Made by a program: the position numbers and the translations under genes. The notes beneath the pieces were generated by a model. That model was not told the origin of the DNA, ran no database searches, and saw only the letters and a list, made by a program, of their open reading frames with translations. A DNA stretch of 36,298 nucleotides from Pseudomonadota bacterium (GTDB taxonomy: Bacteria; Bdellovibrionota_C; UBA2361; OMII01), in the NCBI GenBank assembly GCA_026390555.1, contig JAPLFS010000010.1:1-36298 (forward strand), given 5' to 3'. Each line of letters begins with the position of its first letter. The first letter of the stretch is position 1. Positions 34,892 through 36,298 of this stretch are shown here, piece by piece.

Positions 34892-35590
34892 ATGGCAAAC
34901 TACTTAATAATCGGCGCTTCATCCGGAATAGGGAAAAAACTTGCTGAGCAATTATCTGAATCAGGCCACCATATATTTGGAACTTATTGTAAAAATGAAA
35001 TACATTCTAACAACCCGTTAATTCAATTTCACCCATTAAATGTTTTAGATGAAAATATAGTTTTTAATTTCCTACCAGAAACATTAAGCGGCGTTATATA
35101 TTGTCCGGGCAGTATTAATCTTCGACCATTTGAAAGAATTAAGCCAAACGATTTTATTGATGACTATAATTTGCAGGTTGTGGGTGCAATAAAAACAATA
35201 CAAAATGTTGCCCCAAAATTAAAAAATAGCGAAAATGCTGCTATCATATTATTTTCAACTGTTGCGGTTCAAACAGGCTTTCCCTTTCACACTCAGGTGT
35301 CTGCATCTAAAGGCGCAATTGAAGGGCTAACAAAAGCATTGGCTGCAGAGTATGCACCAAAGATAAGGGTGAATTGTATAGCGCCGTCACTAACTGATAC
35401 TCCTTTGGCAGCTTATTTGTTAAATAGCGAACAAAAGATAGAAGCAAGCGCACAGCGACATCCTCTAAAGAGAGTTGGAAAAACTGATGATATAGTTAAT
35501 ATGGCTGAGTTTTTACTTTCAACTAAAGCGAGCTGGATAACAGGGCAGATTATGCACGTAGACGGCGGAATTTCTACTTTAAAAACATAA
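34892..35590 (+). CDS. SDR-family protein lacking the catalytic Tyr
   Basis: A 232-aa Rossmann-fold protein. The cofactor motif GASSGIGKK (8-16) and the Ser of LFSTVAVQTG are present, as is the C-terminal ITGQIMHVDGG. The YxxxK motif is changed: the region reads FHTQVSASKGAIEGL, so Val is four residues before the Lys. Related light-regulated SDR proteins I recall have a similar HxxVxxxK pattern, so this may be a family trait and not a defect. Oxidoreductase activity of the usual kind is doubtful; a binding role is possible. The leader is A-rich without Shine-Dalgarno, and the gene is more AT-rich than the core genes. It is followed 4 bp later by the SRPBCC gene and is divergent from the photolyase. 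Confidence 0.85.
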   Translation: MANYLIIGASSGIGKKLAEQLSESGHHIFGTYCKNEIHSNNPLIQFHPLNVLDENIVFNFLPETLSGVIYCPGSINLRPFERIKPNDFIDDYNLQVVGAIKTIQNVAPKLKNSENAAIILFSTVAVQTGFPFHTQVSASKGAIEGLTKALAAEYAPKIRVNCIAPSLTDTPLAAYLLNSEQKIEASAQRHPLKRVGKTDDIVNMAEFLLSTKASWITGQIMHVDGGISTLKT

Positions 35591-35594
35591 AAAT

Positions 35595-36068
35595 ATGGCT
35601 ATTCATCAATTAACTAAAACTCAAAAACTACCTTCCACTATTACTGAAATTTGGGACTTTGTTTCATCTCCTAATAATTTAAAAGAAATTACCCCAGATC
35701 ATATGGGCTTTATTATAACCAGCAACACCGGTCCAGAAAAAATGTATCCGGGTATGATTATTACTTACAAGGTGAGCCCACTATTTGGCATTAAGCTTAA
35801 CTGGATGACTGAAATTACCCACGTTAAGGATTATGAATATTTTGTTGATGAGCAAAGAGCTGGTCCTTTTAAGCTATGGCATCATCAACATAAACTCAAA
35901 CAAATCGAAGGCGGAGTTTTAATGACTGATATTGTTACTTACGAGCCTCCCTTGGGCCTATTGGGATCAATAGCAAATTCTTTTTTAATTAGAAAACAGG
36001 TTGAACAAATATTTGATTACAGAACAATTGCATTAGAAAAGCGGTTTGGGAGATTTGTTGCAATATAG
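35595..36068 (+). CDS. SRPBCC-family (START/Bet v1-like) ligand-binding protein
   Basis: A 157-aa single-domain protein. It starts with HQLTKTQKLPSTITEIWDFVSSPNNLKEITPDHMGF, the characteristic beginning of SRPBCC 'cell division inhibitor-like' proteins, and continues with GMIITYKVSPLFGIKLNWMTEI and a long C-terminal helix (SFLIRKQVEQIFDYRTIALEKRFG). The fold makes a hydrophobic pocket for lipids or pigments. It is coupled to the SDR gene (4 bp apart), AT-rich and without Shine-Dalgarno. SDR, SRPBCC and photolyase genes recur together in light-responsive clusters of several aquatic bacteria, which suggests a shared light-stress function; the ligand is unknown. Confidence 0.85.
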   Translation: MAIHQLTKTQKLPSTITEIWDFVSSPNNLKEITPDHMGFIITSNTGPEKMYPGMIITYKVSPLFGIKLNWMTEITHVKDYEYFVDEQRAGPFKLWHHQHKLKQIEGGVLMTDIVTYEPPLGLLGSIANSFLIRKQVEQIFDYRTIALEKRFGRFVAI

Positions 36069-36156
36069 GTTCTAAAAAAAGCATTGAAAGGACACCGGTA
36101 CGGTATTGCTTTCTAGCGGGGCTCCTCCAAATAACACTAGCCTAGTATTCGACTAG

Positions 36157-36298
36157 CGATGGATAAAGCTACTCTGTCTCGGTCAGAACCAAAGCCTCTG
36201 GGGTCGAGTTGCAGAGCAGATCGATAGTGAACAGTTACTGGATTTCAAAGGCGAGCGCTGCGTCTATCTTAGGAAGGAGAAATTGATATCCGCTCTCA
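36157..36298 (+). other. Possible partial or decayed gene at window end
   Basis: After a TAG at about 36154 a frame stays open to the window end and looks protein-like: WIKLLCLGQNQSLWGRVAEQ, then QLLDFKGERCVYLRKEKLIS. No start codon with a ribosome site is seen. The stretch 36069-36156 before it holds nothing clear, apart from AAAGCA and TGCTTT arms too far apart for a good terminator. Confidence 0.3.

Noticed and set aside
1-36298. tRNA or rRNA genes
   Set aside because: No cloverleaf with the GTTCRANYC arm or rRNA-like conserved blocks were found by reading both strands.

Overview
The window looks like a chromosomal segment of a Gram-negative, sunlight-exposed (probably aquatic) bacterium. 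Supporting signs are several lipoprotein signal peptides, GlmU, an O-antigen-ligase-like protein, two GT-C-type membrane glycosyltransferases and a complete rhodopsin plus retinal gene set. I cannot place the lineage firmly. The double-length UvrA resembles the form known from Chlamydiae and the NADP isocitrate dehydrogenase is of the eukaryote-like type, but neither fixes a phylum.

Layout. 1-1.6 kb is a scrapyard: the 5' end of an IS3-like transposase, a Fic gene cut by that element, and a decayed APH-like kinase. 1.9-2.4 kb is a small P-loop kinase with its own terminator. 2.5-3.9 kb is glmU, broken by an apparent deletion and frameshift. 4.0-7.1 kb is icd followed closely by an O-antigen-ligase-like gene. 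7.1-10.3 kb is gene-poor and repeat-rich: a GT87-like gene lies between two copies of a 114-bp terminal-inverted-repeat element, then comes an orphan gene. 10.4-20.7 kb is a minus-strand run: tandem uvrA, a GT-C membrane protein, a cupredoxin-like protein and two lipoproteins. A secreted HExxH protease diverges from uvrA.

22.1-36.1 kb is a light-related accessory region. It holds a DCC-family protein, a SOUL lipoprotein, an unknown membrane protein and a xanthorhodopsin-like proton pump with a strong terminator. A tightly coupled crtI-crtB-crtY-blh operon follows, able to make retinal from geranylgeranyl diphosphate; crtE is not in the window. Further on are a zinc-finger/FAD monooxygenase fusion, an FeS (6-4)-type photolyase, an SDR protein without the usual catalytic Tyr, and an SRPBCC protein. 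Three direct copies of a 100-150 bp repeat punctuate this region and bracket the photolyase gene. The last two genes are more AT-rich and lack Shine-Dalgarno motifs, which suggests separate acquisition.

Together, the rhodopsin, the carotenoid genes and blh should give a light-driven proton pump with its chromophore, while the photolyase and its neighbours look like a light-damage response module. The most notable sequence-level points are the glmU lesion, the repeat-bracketed cargo genes, the tandem UvrA with one altered ABC signature, and the unknown membrane protein next to the rhodopsin.
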